Source: Candidatus Poribacteria bacterium (lineage in GTDB: Bacteria > Poribacteria > WGA-4E > WGA-3G). Taken from it: a DNA stretch of 51,118 bases. The position numbers and the translations under genes were made by a program. Position 1 is the stretch's first letter, and the number at the start of each line of letters is the position of its first letter. This document shows positions 1 to 8,197 of this stretch, piece after piece. The DNA lies in contig PYJC01000073.1 in assembly GCA_003635255.1 (NCBI GenBank), positions 1-51,118 of the forward strand. Direction: 5' to 3'. Under the pieces are notes generated by a model. The model made no database searches, was not told the DNA's origin, and saw only the letters and a list, made by a program, of their open reading frames with translations.

Positions 1-1
1 C

Positions 2-55
2 ACGGTTGCAAGTGGAAGCCACGACGGGACAATCCTCCTATGGGAGCTGCCTTAG
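2..55 (+). CDS. WD40-repeat protein, C-terminal end (partial)
   Basis: Reading frame 2 is open from the window edge to a TAG at 53-55. It encodes a typical last WD40 blade: an ASGSHDGT turn followed by ILLWELP and the stop. The matching blade end of the complete WD40 protein at 9152-11227 reads SGSRDGTILLW, so this is very probably the tail of a related beta-propeller protein whose body lies before the window. Nothing can be said about its N-terminus or whether it is exported. Confidence 0.75.
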   Translation, partial: TVASGSHDGTILLWELP

Positions 56-119
56 TCACATCACAAACCCTCCACTCTCGCATCTGTATCACGACATTAT
101 GCACGCACAAATTTTATGC

Positions 120-149
120 AAAAAAACGGGCGGATTTTCACATCCGCCC
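120..149 (-). terminator. Rho-independent terminator of the GH127 gene
   Basis: A perfect 8-bp stem (GGGCGGAT at 128-135, ATCCGCCC at 142-149) encloses a 6-base loop. On the minus strand it is followed by G and seven T (plus-strand A run at 120-126). It sits 17 bp after the stop of the minus-strand GH127 gene. The plus-strand side lacks a T run, so it should work mainly for the minus strand. Confidence 0.85.
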
Positions 150-166
150 ATCGAAAAAACAGAAAA

Positions 167-2050
167 CTACAAAACCCACACTGCCATCTTGCCGGCACCA
201 CGATTACACCACGTATAATACGGAATCGCGGTAACATCTATCTGCCTCGCTTTCGGTCCCGTGAGATAGAGATTATCTCCCCACTCAGTGTCATCCAACA
301 CGCTGCCCGTGCCGCGGATAACTGTAACACCGCCCAACAAATCGCTGTTGAATGCTGTTTCCAATCCACCATCATTGCCGAGAGACAGCGTCTGAAACGC
401 GCCATCGGGATTGTCAACATCTTCAAAGCAGTAGACGAGCGGACCGCGATGTAAAGCAGAGCGTCCAAGGTTTTCTCTCACAAGCGGATGCGCGTGGACG
501 CGTGTAACAGGCATCGCGAGTTGAAGTTCTACACGGTCACCGGCGCGCCATTCTCGTGTAATGGAGAGATAACCGTCCGAATTCGCTTGGGCATTGTAGA
601 CTTCTCTGTTGATACGTGCTTCAAATTGTTCACACCATCCCGGCATCCGTAGGTTCAAACTGAAGAGTGCCGGTGCTTGCGGCGTGATTGTTAGCGTTAC
701 GTCGCCCGTCCACGGGTAATCGGTTTCTTGTGTGAGTCTCACGGGAACATTCCCCGCAACAATCGCATCAGCAGTGCCACCGACATATAGATTCACCCAG
801 AGACCTTCTTCCGATTCGGCGTAGATGTACTGTCCGATAGAGGCGAGAAGTCGGGCGATATTCGGTGGGCAGCATGCACATCCGAACCATTCGTGTCGAT
901 GCCGATCGCCGTGGCTTGCCAATGGGTTCTGATAGAAAAAGCCAGTGCCGTCGAGTGAGATCCCGGAGAGTGCGCCGTTGTAAAGTGCCGTCTCCAAGAC
1001 ATCAATGAAGCGAGACTCACCGCGCAGTAAGAACATCCGGTGTGCCCAAAATATCAGTCCGATTGAGGCGCACGTCTCAGCATAAGCAGAGAAATTCGGG
1101 AGTTCATAATCTTTCGTGAAACCTTCGTTGTGTCCAGAGGGTCCCACACCGCCCGTGATATACAAACGTTTCCCGACGTTCTGCCAGAGGGATTCGAGCG
1201 CGTTTGTGATAGCAGTATCACCCGTTTCATAAGCGATCTCGGCGGCACCGCTGTAGAGATACATCGCGCGCACGGCGTGCCCGACACATTCTGTCTGTTC
1301 CTGTATCGGAAGATGTGCTTGCGCGTAATGCCCCTCATATTTTCCGTCGCGCGTAAAATGATGCTGATACGCGCCGAGTCCACCCGGAAGGTCGGGGTTC
1401 TCTAATTCTTTCTCAAAAATTGACGGTGAATGTCCACGCCGTGTAACAAAGTATTCCGCGAGCGACATGTAGCGGACCTCGCCTGTCACACGCGCCAACT
1501 TCACGAGTGCAAGTTCGATCCCTTCATGTCCGGGCAGCCCATCGCGTTTGCCGGGTCCAAAGATGCTGTCAATCAAATCCGCAAACCGACACGCAACGTC
1601 TAATAGGGTCTGTTTTCCTGTGGCTTGATAATGCGCCACACCCGCTTCAAAAAGGTGTCCGGCGCAATACAGTTCGTGCATCATACCGAGGTTCTGCCAC
1701 CGTTTTGTCGGTTCAACCAACGTGAAATAGGAGTTCAGGTAACCGTCGGGTTGTTGGCTCGCTGCGATCTTTGAAATGACCGCATCCAGTTCCGCTTCCC
1801 ATGCTGGATTCGGATGCGTCCAAAGTGTGTATGATGCCGCCTCAACCCATTTATGGACATCGGAATCGTTGAAAAAGAGGCCTTCAAAATCTCCGGACAT
1901 CAAGCCAGCGGCTTTCGCGAAGTTATCAATCCTCCCCGTTGTTCGGCACTGCACGAGTTCATGCGGGATCGTCGCCTCAGAATTCGTTTTCTGACGGGGT
2001 GCCCAAAACCGATCGTTAATCGTGACAGCCGTAAATGGAAGTGCTCTCAA
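167..2050 (-). CDS. Glycoside hydrolase family 127 (DUF1680), beta-L-arabinofuranosidase-like
   Basis: About 627 residues, the usual size for GH127 retaining enzymes that release beta-L-arabinofuranose from plant or algal glycans. The start PFTAVTINDRFWAPR is the family's N-terminal signature. An (alpha/alpha)6 barrel with repeated W and H residues follows (WVEAASYTLW, MHELYCAGHL). Near residue 323 AETCAS and near residue 390 WFGCACCPPN supply the Glu and Cys residues that in characterised members hold zinc and provide the Cys nucleophile. A beta-sandwich C-terminus follows (LRMPGWCEQF, RGPLVYCFE). No signal peptide is visible, so it is probably cytoplasmic. No ATG lies near the start; I chose TTG at 2050 because AAGGA stands 7 nt upstream and the family signature begins right after it. 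In-frame TTG codons at 2095 and 2143 are alternatives. Substrate is inferred from the family only. Confidence 0.9.
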   Translation of the reverse strand: MRALPFTAVTINDRFWAPRQKTNSEATIPHELVQCRTTGRIDNFAKAAGLMSGDFEGLFFNDSDVHKWVEAASYTLWTHPNPAWEAELDAVISKIAASQQPDGYLNSYFTLVEPTKRWQNLGMMHELYCAGHLFEAGVAHYQATGKQTLLDVACRFADLIDSIFGPGKRDGLPGHEGIELALVKLARVTGEVRYMSLAEYFVTRRGHSPSIFEKELENPDLPGGLGAYQHHFTRDGKYEGHYAQAHLPIQEQTECVGHAVRAMYLYSGAAEIAYETGDTAITNALESLWQNVGKRLYITGGVGPSGHNEGFTKDYELPNFSAYAETCASIGLIFWAHRMFLLRGESRFIDVLETALYNGALSGISLDGTGFFYQNPLASHGDRHRHEWFGCACCPPNIARLLASIGQYIYAESEEGLWVNLYVGGTADAIVAGNVPVRLTQETDYPWTGDVTLTITPQAPALFSLNLRMPGWCEQFEARINREVYNAQANSDGYLSITREWRAGDRVELQLAMPVTRVHAHPLVRENLGRSALHRGPLVYCFEDVDNPDGAFQTLSLGNDGGLETAFNSDLLGGVTVIRGTGSVLDDTEWGDNLYLTGPKARQIDVTAIPYYTWCNRGAGKMAVWVL

Positions 2051-2152
2051 AATTTTTTCCTTCAGATATTCCTTGGAAATACGTTGGTCTCTCAAAAATT
2101 TTCGTATAATTTGTATCAGTAAAGAGATGACCCGTTTGTCCAACTTGCTCTT

Positions 2153-2180
2153 AACTGATAACTGACAACTGATAACTGAT
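2153..2180. repeat. 7-bp tandem repeat AACTGAT x4
   Basis: Four head-to-tail 7-mers (AACTGAT, AACTGAC, AACTGAT, AACTGAT) plus a decayed fifth lie between the lipoprotein stop and the GH127 start. Similar scraps occur at 4798-4806 and 4926-4936. It is probably a dispersed intergenic repeat of this genome rather than an operator. Confidence 0.7.
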
Positions 2181-2188
2181 AACTTGTA

Positions 2189-2875
2189 TCAACGACTCAG
2201 CACGCTAATCTCTTGGAACGCTTCTCTGGGCAAGTATTTGCCTAACACATTCCGAATATCTGTTTCTGCGAGTTGCTGCGGTGTGATTAAAACACATTTA
2301 TTCCGAGAACTCTTGCTCCAAGATGCCTCAAAATCTTTGTAACTCATTCGACGCTTGGTGGAACTGGCGGGCTGTTGAAAGTGAACTTCGCTCAATTGGT
2401 CGTTGTAATCGGTTATCGGCAAGATTTCTGGAGATCGTCCTTGAAATTCAATCATCACAATAGGAGCCCAACCTTTCGCAACAAACGCCTTTAAAACATC
2501 GAACGAACAGTTGGAAATAATAGCACTGTGCTGCACTGTCCCACGCGTCCTTGCGTGAAAATCAGCAAGCCCGGTTCTGCTCCGAGTACGCGGTGGTTCT
2601 TTGAAGGCATTTCTGATATAAGCCATCTTTTGCAAATGGATAGTAGCCGATTTCGGTAAACTCGCGTCGCTCTGCATCGACTGCGGTTTTGTCGCCTTTT
2701 CAGCGGCAGCGATCGCTGATTCAGGCACATGATATTGTCCTTGAGGCGGTGTACCACAATTTATTGCCAGCAGTCCGAAGACAAACAATACGACACAGGC
2801 ACGAACAGTCGAATATGAACCACCACCGAGTAAGACTTGACGCACTTTTCTGAGAAAAAACAGATGTCGTTTCAT
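2189..2875 (-). CDS. Putative lipoprotein, C39-peptidase-like C-terminus possible
   Basis: 228 residues with an excellent ribosome site (AAGGAGG / AAGGAG) just before ATG 2875. The first about 40 residues hold a basic segment and a hydrophobic stretch ending in LLAINC. This resembles a lipobox, although Asn before the Cys is atypical. A polar linker rich in Ala, Lys and Ser follows. The second half begins SNCSFDVLKAFVAKGWAPIV and contains a Cys followed by helix and strand, then PITDYND. This arrangement resembles the start of papain-like C39-family domains that bind or cut peptides. I cannot see a convincing catalytic His, so peptidase activity is only a possibility. It stands alone between GH127 and an oxidoreductase on the same strand, separated from each by 68-138 bp. 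Confidence 0.7.
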   Translation of the reverse strand: MKRHLFFLRKVRQVLLGGGSYSTVRACVVLFVFGLLAINCGTPPQGQYHVPESAIAAAEKATKPQSMQSDASLPKSATIHLQKMAYIRNAFKEPPRTRSRTGLADFHARTRGTVQHSAIISNCSFDVLKAFVAKGWAPIVMIEFQGRSPEILPITDYNDQLSEVHFQQPASSTKRRMSYKDFEASWSKSSRNKCVLITPQQLAETDIRNVLGKYLPREAFQEISVLSR

Positions 2876-2943
2876 AATCTCCTTCCTCCTTTGTCTATCA
2901 AAACGATTTGCATCGGGAACGGTTTACATGTTTAATTTAAATG

Positions 2944-3963
2944 TTAATCGAGTTTAACCGCAATTTCTCGTTTTTCCTGCCACGATTCCACGATGGCTTC
3001 AGTTATTCGTAATGCTTGCAAACCGTCTCTGCCTGTCGGGGCGGGTGATCGGTCAGTGAGTAAATCATCGACGAGTGCCGCCATCCGTAGCGCAAATGTC
3101 CCATCAAAAGCAAGTTGCTCGGCTCTAAAAATGGAGGGTCGATATTCTTCAACGACCTGATTGTCGCGTTTCATCAAAGTCGCACGTGTGAGGACATTAT
3201 CAACAACAATTTCGCCATCGGAACCACAGATTTCGAGATGTTCAATCGGGTGGATGAAATCGCTATCCCAACTTGCAAGCAGTGTCGCGACGACCTCCGT
3301 CTCATATCGGAACGAGATAGCCATACTCGTGTAGCATGTATCTTCGCCTTCGCGTGCTTCATGTTTCCGGGGTTTCGCCATCTGCACACAAACGGCGACA
3401 ATTTCGCCACCGAACCATCGGAGCAGGTCAATGGCATGCGTCTCCAGTTCGTAAAGTAGGTAATATTCTCCCTTCCACGTTGAAGCGGGACCCCCTTGAG
3501 ATAATTTCATGTCTAAGTAATACGTCTGCCCAATCACCCCTGCGTCAAACCATTTCCGGGCTTGAACATATCCCGGGGCAAATCGGCGATTGTAATCAAT
3601 AGCGAGGTGAACACCCTTCTCTTCTGCTTTGGCTACCATCTGTTCCGCTTCGTCAATGTAAAGCGATAGTGGTTTCTCAGAGATAACATGTTTCCCGGCT
3701 TCCAGACATTCCATCACGGGTTCAAAGTGCTGATGGTCAGCGGTTACGACATCTACCAAGTCGCATTCCTCATGTGCAAGCATCTCCTTGATGGAGGGAT
3801 ACCACTTGGCGATATTGAGTTCTTCGGCACGTGCTTGTGCTTTCGCAGTGTCTATATCACACACTGCCACCAATTCCGCACCCGGATGCTGCAGATAGCC
3901 GAGTTGATGCAGACGTCCTACGCCACCGCACCCAACTGCTGCAACTTTCAGTTTCCCTGCCAT
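2944..3963 (-). CDS. Gfo/Idh/MocA family oxidoreductase
   Basis: 339 residues. An N-terminal Rossmann fold begins KLKVAAVGCGGVGRLH, with the glycine-rich nucleotide loop and a VCDIDTAKA strand. It is followed by the EKPLSL motif (Glu-Lys-Pro; the Lys is catalytic in this family) and by the C-terminal alpha/beta substrate domain. Members use NAD(P) to oxidise or reduce sugars, inositols or other polyols. The chosen start is ATG 3963, preceded by AAAAGGAGA; the open frame extends 26 codons further up but has no better site. It is transcribed alone, about 340 bp downstream of the divergent InsA-like gene. The two other family members in this window are at 11275 and 45073. The substrate cannot be told from sequence, but a carbohydrate role would fit the adjacent GH127. 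Confidence 0.92.
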   Translation of the reverse strand: MAGKLKVAAVGCGGVGRLHQLGYLQHPGAELVAVCDIDTAKAQARAEELNIAKWYPSIKEMLAHEECDLVDVVTADHQHFEPVMECLEAGKHVISEKPLSLYIDEAEQMVAKAEEKGVHLAIDYNRRFAPGYVQARKWFDAGVIGQTYYLDMKLSQGGPASTWKGEYYLLYELETHAIDLLRWFGGEIVAVCVQMAKPRKHEAREGEDTCYTSMAISFRYETEVVATLLASWDSDFIHPIEHLEICGSDGEIVVDNVLTRATLMKRDNQVVEEYRPSIFRAEQLAFDGTFALRMAALVDDLLTDRSPAPTGRDGLQALRITEAIVESWQEKREIAVKLD

Positions 3964-4167
3964 AATCGTATTCTCCTTTTTACGCGCTGGGCGCCTCGCG
4001 AGCACAAGTGCTCCTCCGAAAATTCTGATCAGACCTAACACCCTATCTTTAGAAATCTGTTTTCGACTTACAAATTCCCATCTACAACATATAATACATT
4101 ATGGATAAAAAAATTAGCAAGTGAAAATTTTTCGGGGCATTGCGTTCTCTTGCTTGTAGAAGGGGAG

Positions 4168-4184
4168 AACACCCAAGCAAAAAC
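4168..4184 (-). promoter_or_regulatory. 17-bp conserved upstream element, copy 1
   Basis: On the minus strand this reads GTTTTTGCTTGGGTGTT, identical over 17 bases to 13840-13856 and one base different from 29571-29587. It lies about 205 bp upstream of the oxidoreductase start. Function unknown; see findings. Confidence 0.45.
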
Positions 4185-4239
4185 ACTCTGATTCCCGACT
4201 TTCCGCCTAAAATAGTCCTGCGTCCGAAACGGAAGTTAT

Positions 4240-4268
4240 TTGCGTAGCCGATGCTTTTGTGTTATACT
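4240..4268 (+). promoter_or_regulatory. Sigma-70-type promoter before the InsA-like gene
   Basis: TTGCGT at 4240-4245, a 17-base spacer, then a perfect TATACT at 4263-4268. The expected transcript start near 4275 leaves a short leader before ATG 4301. Confidence 0.65.
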
Positions 4269-4300
4269 GCTCTCATCAAATCTTGAAAAGGGGTGCCGCA

Positions 4301-4717
4301 ATGAACTGTCCACGCTGTAAACGCGAAGATGCCGTCAAAAATGGAAAAGCCAGAGGGAATCAACGTTACAAGTGTAACACTTGTGGCTTTCAGTTCACAC
4401 GTCAGACAACTCGCGGAAGACCGCCGTGGCAGCGAGCCTTAGCGGTTTTCTTATACTGCCGTGGTGTTTCTATCAGTGATATTGCACGGACGTTCTCAGT
4501 GGCACCGAGCACCATCTTCAAATGGATCCGAAAATTTGGTTCCGAGCGGACACCCGTGCCTGAATCCACAGCAGATGGCGCAGTTCTCCTTGATGAAAAT
4601 GAGATAACAGCGTATCTGAAAAAACAGAGTGAAGGCTCCGAATCTGGAAAGATTTTTGTCGTGATACCGGAGGATATATCGTCTGAGAATGTGGTCGTCG
4701 GGATTAAGCAGGATTGA
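4301..4717 (+). CDS. IS1 InsA-like zinc-ribbon and helix-turn-helix protein
   Basis: 138 residues. Cys3/Cys6 and Cys25/Cys28 form the transposase-type zinc ribbon (CPRC ... YKCNTCGFQF). A helix-turn-helix at about 55-80 follows (SISDIARTFSVAPSTIFKWI). This is the domain order of InsA, the DNA-binding inhibitor half of IS1. The remaining 55 residues are acidic and contain no DDE catalytic core, and no insB frame or terminal inverted repeats follow. It is therefore either an orphan remnant of an IS1-type element or a domesticated DNA-binding regulator. The start is ATG 4301 behind AAAAGG; a good promoter at 4240-4268 suggests it is expressed. Confidence 0.75.
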   Translation: MNCPRCKREDAVKNGKARGNQRYKCNTCGFQFTRQTTRGRPPWQRALAVFLYCRGVSISDIARTFSVAPSTIFKWIRKFGSERTPVPESTADGAVLLDENEITAYLKKQSEGSESGKIFVVIPEDISSENVVVGIKQD

Positions 4718-5114
4718 TCACAAACCACGTCACGGGTGTACAGTTCAAAGCCATTCAATTCTCTTGTAGGAGGGATCTCCGAATCCCAACGTGTATGAGT
4801 TGTCAGTTATTGGAAAGTTTTAAATGCCTTGCAGTGAGAGTAAAGGAGTCAGCAACTTTAGGACACTTCGCAACTTTAGATACACTTGTAGACTTCTTGA
4901 CGCCTGACTGCTGACGGCTACTCCATTGATAACTGAATGCCTGTGTACAGTCCAGGGTTATTTAGTTCTCGGTTTTTTCGCCCAATTTTGGACCCCCAGG
5001 ACCGGTAGGTGCGGTTTGCAACCGCACCGGGACTGGAAAAAGAAAAGTCAAACATTTAGAGAATCCGATAATTTATCTAAAACTAAATCGCCCTGGTGTA
5101 CAGTCCAGTTTGCC
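4718..5114. other. Non-coding repeat mosaic
   Basis: No gene is recognised here. The stretch holds a GGGAT...ATCCC hairpin inside GTAGGAGGGATCTCCGAATC at 4767-4786, and scraps of the AACTGAT-type repeat near 4800 and 4926. Direct repeats GTGTACAGTCCAG lie at 4943-4955 and 5096-5108, with a relative GTGTACAGTTCA at 4736-4747. The 5008-5028 palindrome lies between the 13-bp direct repeats. It looks like a graveyard of small mobile repeats downstream of the InsA-like gene. Confidence 0.6.
5008..5028. repeat. REP-like palindrome, family GGT(T/G)CGGTT...AACCG(A/C)ACC, copy A
   Basis: GGTGCGGTT, loop TGC, AACCGCACC: a perfect 9-bp stem flanked by CCGGTA on the left and GGGACTGG on the right. Relatives are at 33249, 43371 and, in interrupted form, 44911-45033. 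Confidence 0.85.
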
Positions 5115-5143
5115 TTGACAATCTCAAGAATCTATTTTAAAAT
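5115..5143 (+). promoter_or_regulatory. Sigma-70-type promoter for the exported-protein genes at 5170
   Basis: A perfect TTGACA at 5115-5120, 17-base spacer, and TAAAAT at 5138-5143. It starts only seven bases after the second GTGTACAGTCCAG repeat and precedes the GGAGG ribosome site at 5151-5155. Confidence 0.75.
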
Positions 5144-5169
5144 TAGAGGTGGAGGTAAAAAAGTAAGTT

Positions 5170-5958
5170 ATGAAAACACGACTTTTAATAACAAATTTTG
5201 GTTTACAAACGCTGCCAAAATTTGGAAGAATTATCAAGTATAGTATAAGTATATGTCTATCCATGCTCCTCTTTGTAGGCATTGCAAACGCAGCGGATTC
5301 GTTCGGGGACCCGTTTGAAGGTGGCGACTTGAAAAATCCTAATTGGAAATGGCAGAACGAACCCCCGAAATGGGATGTCGGTAAGACCCGTGAAAATTAT
5401 CTATATATTGACAGCGAACCCAACCGAAATCTCTGGGCAAACGATATGTCGCATTTCCTGTATCAGGAAACCGATACGGATATGTTTGATGTCGAAACCC
5501 GTTTCTTTGCCAAATGGGATACCAGTTCTGGCGTTAATGGACTGGTCGTGAAAAGCCCATCAGATGATAATTGGGTAACCATCAAATTCTGGTCGCGGGA
5601 TGCAGGGGCGAAAGGTCATATCCAGTATCAAACTAAGCAAGCCGGGATGGGACCGCCTGATATCCAATGGAGATTTGGTGATTGGGGTGACATCGAAATG
5701 GCCCTCCGACTCAAAAAAGACGGCGATACATACACTGCTTGGTATAAAGCAGCGGAAGATAAGGATTGGATGGATATTGGAGAAGGTGACTTTGAACTCA
5801 CACCGCCCTTATGGCTCGGAATTTATGCCGGTGTTGCTGCAGGCGCAGGGAACCTGGAGGTCGAATACGAATACTTTGTAGACAACCTGAACCCCTTCCC
5901 GGTTGAACCCGGTGGAAAAGCGACAACAACTTGGGCAGCAGTAAAATCCCAATATTGA
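5170..5958 (+). CDS. Exported concanavalin-like (DUF1349-type) protein with TTxW tail
   Basis: 262 residues. A long n-region and a hydrophobic core (SISICLSMLLFVGIANA) end in an ANA|AD signal-peptidase site, so the mature protein is outside the inner membrane. The mature part starts DSFGDPFEGGDLKNPNW and consists of short beta strands with many Trp. It resembles the laminarin/concanavalin-like folds of DUF1349 and xylosidase C-terminal domains, which bind carbohydrate. No catalytic residues are evident. The last 18 residues carry VEPxxKxTTxWxxxK, shared with the proteins ending at 7854 (internally) and 28113 (at the terminus). It is expressed from the promoter at 5115 and probably co-transcribed with the FG-GAP gene 15 bp downstream. 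ATG 5170 is the first in-frame start; a shorter signal from a later Met is possible. Confidence 0.8.
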   Translation: MKTRLLITNFGLQTLPKFGRIIKYSISICLSMLLFVGIANAADSFGDPFEGGDLKNPNWKWQNEPPKWDVGKTRENYLYIDSEPNRNLWANDMSHFLYQETDTDMFDVETRFFAKWDTSSGVNGLVVKSPSDDNWVTIKFWSRDAGAKGHIQYQTKQAGMGPPDIQWRFGDWGDIEMALRLKKDGDTYTAWYKAAEDKDWMDIGEGDFELTPPLWLGIYAGVAAGAGNLEVEYEYFVDNLNPFPVEPGGKATTTWAAVKSQY

Positions 5959-5973
5959 GGATGGACAAAACGT

Positions 5974-7854
5974 ATGCGGTATTATCTGATTCTTTTTTTT
6001 CTTTTCTTTGGGGTTTCCGCACTCGCGGCATCCACCTTCAAGGATGTCAGTCTCACCGCAAATGTCTATCAGCGTGGAACACCCGCTGATCCGGAGTCCG
6101 GGGCCTGGTGGGGTCCCGGTACCGCCGCTGTAGATTATGACAACGATGGTTGCTGGATGGACATTTTCGTCGTCGGTGATGGTGGGTTGCCGAACGCACT
6201 TTATCGTAATAACGGTGATGGAACGTTCACAGACGTAGCAGAGAAGGCAGGGGTCGCAAACACACCAAATGGACGCGGCTGCGTCTGGTTCGACTACAAC
6301 AATGACGGATGGCGGGACCTCTATGTAACCTGTGCCGGTCCCAACTTTCTCTTTGAGAACAACGGTGATGGCACCTTCACAGATGTAAGCACGCACGCAG
6401 GGATCGCTGACGAAAAACACGGCACCGGTCCCGTTATCGCTGATTATGACCACGATGGATGGTTGGACATCTACATCGCCAATTGGGGACGTGCGCCTTC
6501 CCTTTTAAACCCAGACCCCGCGCCAAAAACCAATATCCTCTACCGCAACCGTGGCGATGGCACCTTTGAAGAAGTTACAGGTATCGCTGGTGTTGATGAT
6601 GACGGCATCGCTTGGGGCGCAATCTTCTTTGACTACGACGGCGATACTTGGGCAGACCTATTCGTTGCAAACGATCACGGACCGGACAAACTTTATCGCA
6701 ACAGAGGTGATGGCACCTTTGCTGATGTCTCGGAGCAGTCCGGCATCGTGACCGAAATCAACGGAAAACCGACAGGCGCGATGGGGCTCTGCGTCGGCGA
6801 CTATGATAACGACACAGATCTTGACTTTTTCATCACCAACTACGATGCGGATCTCCTCTGGCGAAATAACGGGGACGGCACGTTCACAAATGTCGCTGAA
6901 GATGTCGGTGTGGCAAACGAAGGCGTGGGCTGGTACGCCAGTTTTGTTGATTATGACAACGACGGTTGGCGCGATCTTTACGTCGTCAACGGCGATGTCG
7001 ATGGCTCGCAGAAAACCAATCGCAACCGCCTCTATCATAACCAAAACGGACAATTTGTTGACCGTGCGGAGGCACTCAATGTCACTGTTGATGCAGTTGC
7101 CCGCGGCGCAACCTCTGGAGATTTTGATAACGACGGCGATGTCGATTTCTATGTCGTCAACAACACAGGAAACACCCTACTTCAAAACGACCTGGATCCC
7201 GGCTTTTCAAACTTTAAGATTAAGAATCGACGTGGCTTTCCGAACTCTAAGAATCGACGCATCAAAATTAGGTTGATCGGTACAGAAAGCAACCGCGACG
7301 GCATCGGCACACGCGTAACAGTGAAGGTCGGTAACCGCGTTCAGACGCAAGAATTAATCTGCGGCACCGGTTTTTTAGGCAGCGATAGTTTAGAGCTCGA
7401 ATTCGGTTTTGCTGGATTGTATCAATCCGGTTCCATCACCTTGGCATGGCCCTCCGGGATTGTCGAAACGCATCAATTCGGCTTTGGTGGGGATGTCTAT
7501 ACCTTTACGGAAGCGGGTGATGTCGTGACGGCGGTTGAACCGATTGGAAAACAGACCACAACATGGGGACGGATTAAAGCCGCTGAGGTCTTTCAAAACT
7601 ATCCCAATCCGTTTAATCCTGAAACTTGGATTCCATACCGACTCTCTGAACCCAGCGACGTTCAGATCTCTATCTATTCTCAAACGGGTGAACTGATTCG
7701 CGACTTCAACCTCGGGCATCAGGCCCACGGTGAAAAGGTGCTTTACTGGAATGGCAAAAATAGCGATGGTGAAACCGTCGCCAGTGGCATCTATTTTTAC
7801 AAGTTCAAGGCAGGCGATACCCAGAGCGTTCGGAAAATGTGGCTGATGAAATAA
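5974..7854 (+). CDS. FG-GAP/UnbV exported protein with Por-type sorting tail
   Basis: 626 residues. The signal peptide is MRYYLILFFLFFGVSALAAS. Residues about 25-420 hold at least seven FG-GAP/VCBS units, each with a DYDNDG-type calcium loop and the ALYRNNGDGTFTDV signature, predicting a calcium-bound beta-propeller. An ASPIC/UnbV domain follows (ESNRDGIGTRVTV ... LAWPSGIVE). The VEPIGKQTTTWGRIK linker comes next. The final 80 residues start NYPNPFNPETWIPY and end GIYFYKFKAGD...WLMK, the FlgD-Ig-like/Por secretion-tail fold. That tail marks cargo of type IX-like export in Bacteroidetes relatives and is common in this kind of genome. Role inferred: cell-surface or released binding protein. A related protein without the tail is at 25593. 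Confidence 0.92.
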   Translation: MRYYLILFFLFFGVSALAASTFKDVSLTANVYQRGTPADPESGAWWGPGTAAVDYDNDGCWMDIFVVGDGGLPNALYRNNGDGTFTDVAEKAGVANTPNGRGCVWFDYNNDGWRDLYVTCAGPNFLFENNGDGTFTDVSTHAGIADEKHGTGPVIADYDHDGWLDIYIANWGRAPSLLNPDPAPKTNILYRNRGDGTFEEVTGIAGVDDDGIAWGAIFFDYDGDTWADLFVANDHGPDKLYRNRGDGTFADVSEQSGIVTEINGKPTGAMGLCVGDYDNDTDLDFFITNYDADLLWRNNGDGTFTNVAEDVGVANEGVGWYASFVDYDNDGWRDLYVVNGDVDGSQKTNRNRLYHNQNGQFVDRAEALNVTVDAVARGATSGDFDNDGDVDFYVVNNTGNTLLQNDLDPGFSNFKIKNRRGFPNSKNRRIKIRLIGTESNRDGIGTRVTVKVGNRVQTQELICGTGFLGSDSLELEFGFAGLYQSGSITLAWPSGIVETHQFGFGGDVYTFTEAGDVVTAVEPIGKQTTTWGRIKAAEVFQNYPNPFNPETWIPYRLSEPSDVQISIYSQTGELIRDFNLGHQAHGEKVLYWNGKNSDGETVASGIYFYKFKAGDTQSVRKMWLMK

Positions 7855-7913
7855 ACACGACGCGTTACCCTAATACCTAACCAAAACAGTTCAAGCTCAG
7901 AATGGAGGGAAAA

Positions 7914-8186
7914 ATGGCTGTAATCATAGAAGAAGGCACAATAAGCAATGGACGCATTGTCCTATCCAAACCACTCTCCTTACCAGAGGGGACTGAAGTA
8001 CGCGTACAGATAGAACCAGTGGGGACTGCTGTAAGCGACGATGAAAATCAAGACAAAGATTCCAATGAATCTGAAGATTTTGCTAACCTGCCCTGCTTCG
8101 GAATGTGGGCAGACCGAGAGGATATGCGTGATAGTGTCGCATGGGTGCGAAAACAGAGAGAAATGGGAGGAACGACTTACCGATAG
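7914..8186 (+). CDS. DUF104/VapB-type antitoxin-like protein with shifted C-terminus
   Basis: 90 residues from ATG 7914, which has GGAGGG just before it; the ATG at 7902 overlaps that ribosome site and is less likely. The N-terminus (IIEEGTISNGRIVLSKPLSLPEGTEV) is the AbrB-like strand pair of DUF104 antitoxins. The second half contains FGMWADREDMRDSVAWVRKQRE, the toxin-binding helix common in VapB/PHD partners. After QRE the frame gives MGGTTYR and stops. In the next frame the DNA reads WEERLTDSR and stops at 8191-8193, which is what family members usually end with. A one-base gain, or a two-base loss, in the AGAGAAATGGG stretch at 8156-8166 would explain this. No PIN toxin gene follows, so it is an orphan. 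Confidence 0.7.
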   Translation: MAVIIEEGTISNGRIVLSKPLSLPEGTEVRVQIEPVGTAVSDDENQDKDSNESEDFANLPCFGMWADREDMRDSVAWVRKQREMGGTTYR

Positions 8187-8197
8187 CCGATAGCCAA

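Noticed and set aside
4301..4717. Complete IS1 insertion sequence
   Set aside because: No insB catalytic frame, no terminal inverted repeats and no target-site duplication are visible around the InsA-like gene.
5809..6453. Minus-strand 214-codon open frame opposite the FG-GAP gene
   Set aside because: It is the mirror of repeated DYDNDG/NNGDGTF codons on the plus strand; similar mirror frames occur opposite the FG-GAP gene at 26187-26624. Composition is unnatural (Val/Cys-rich) and no ribosome site fits.
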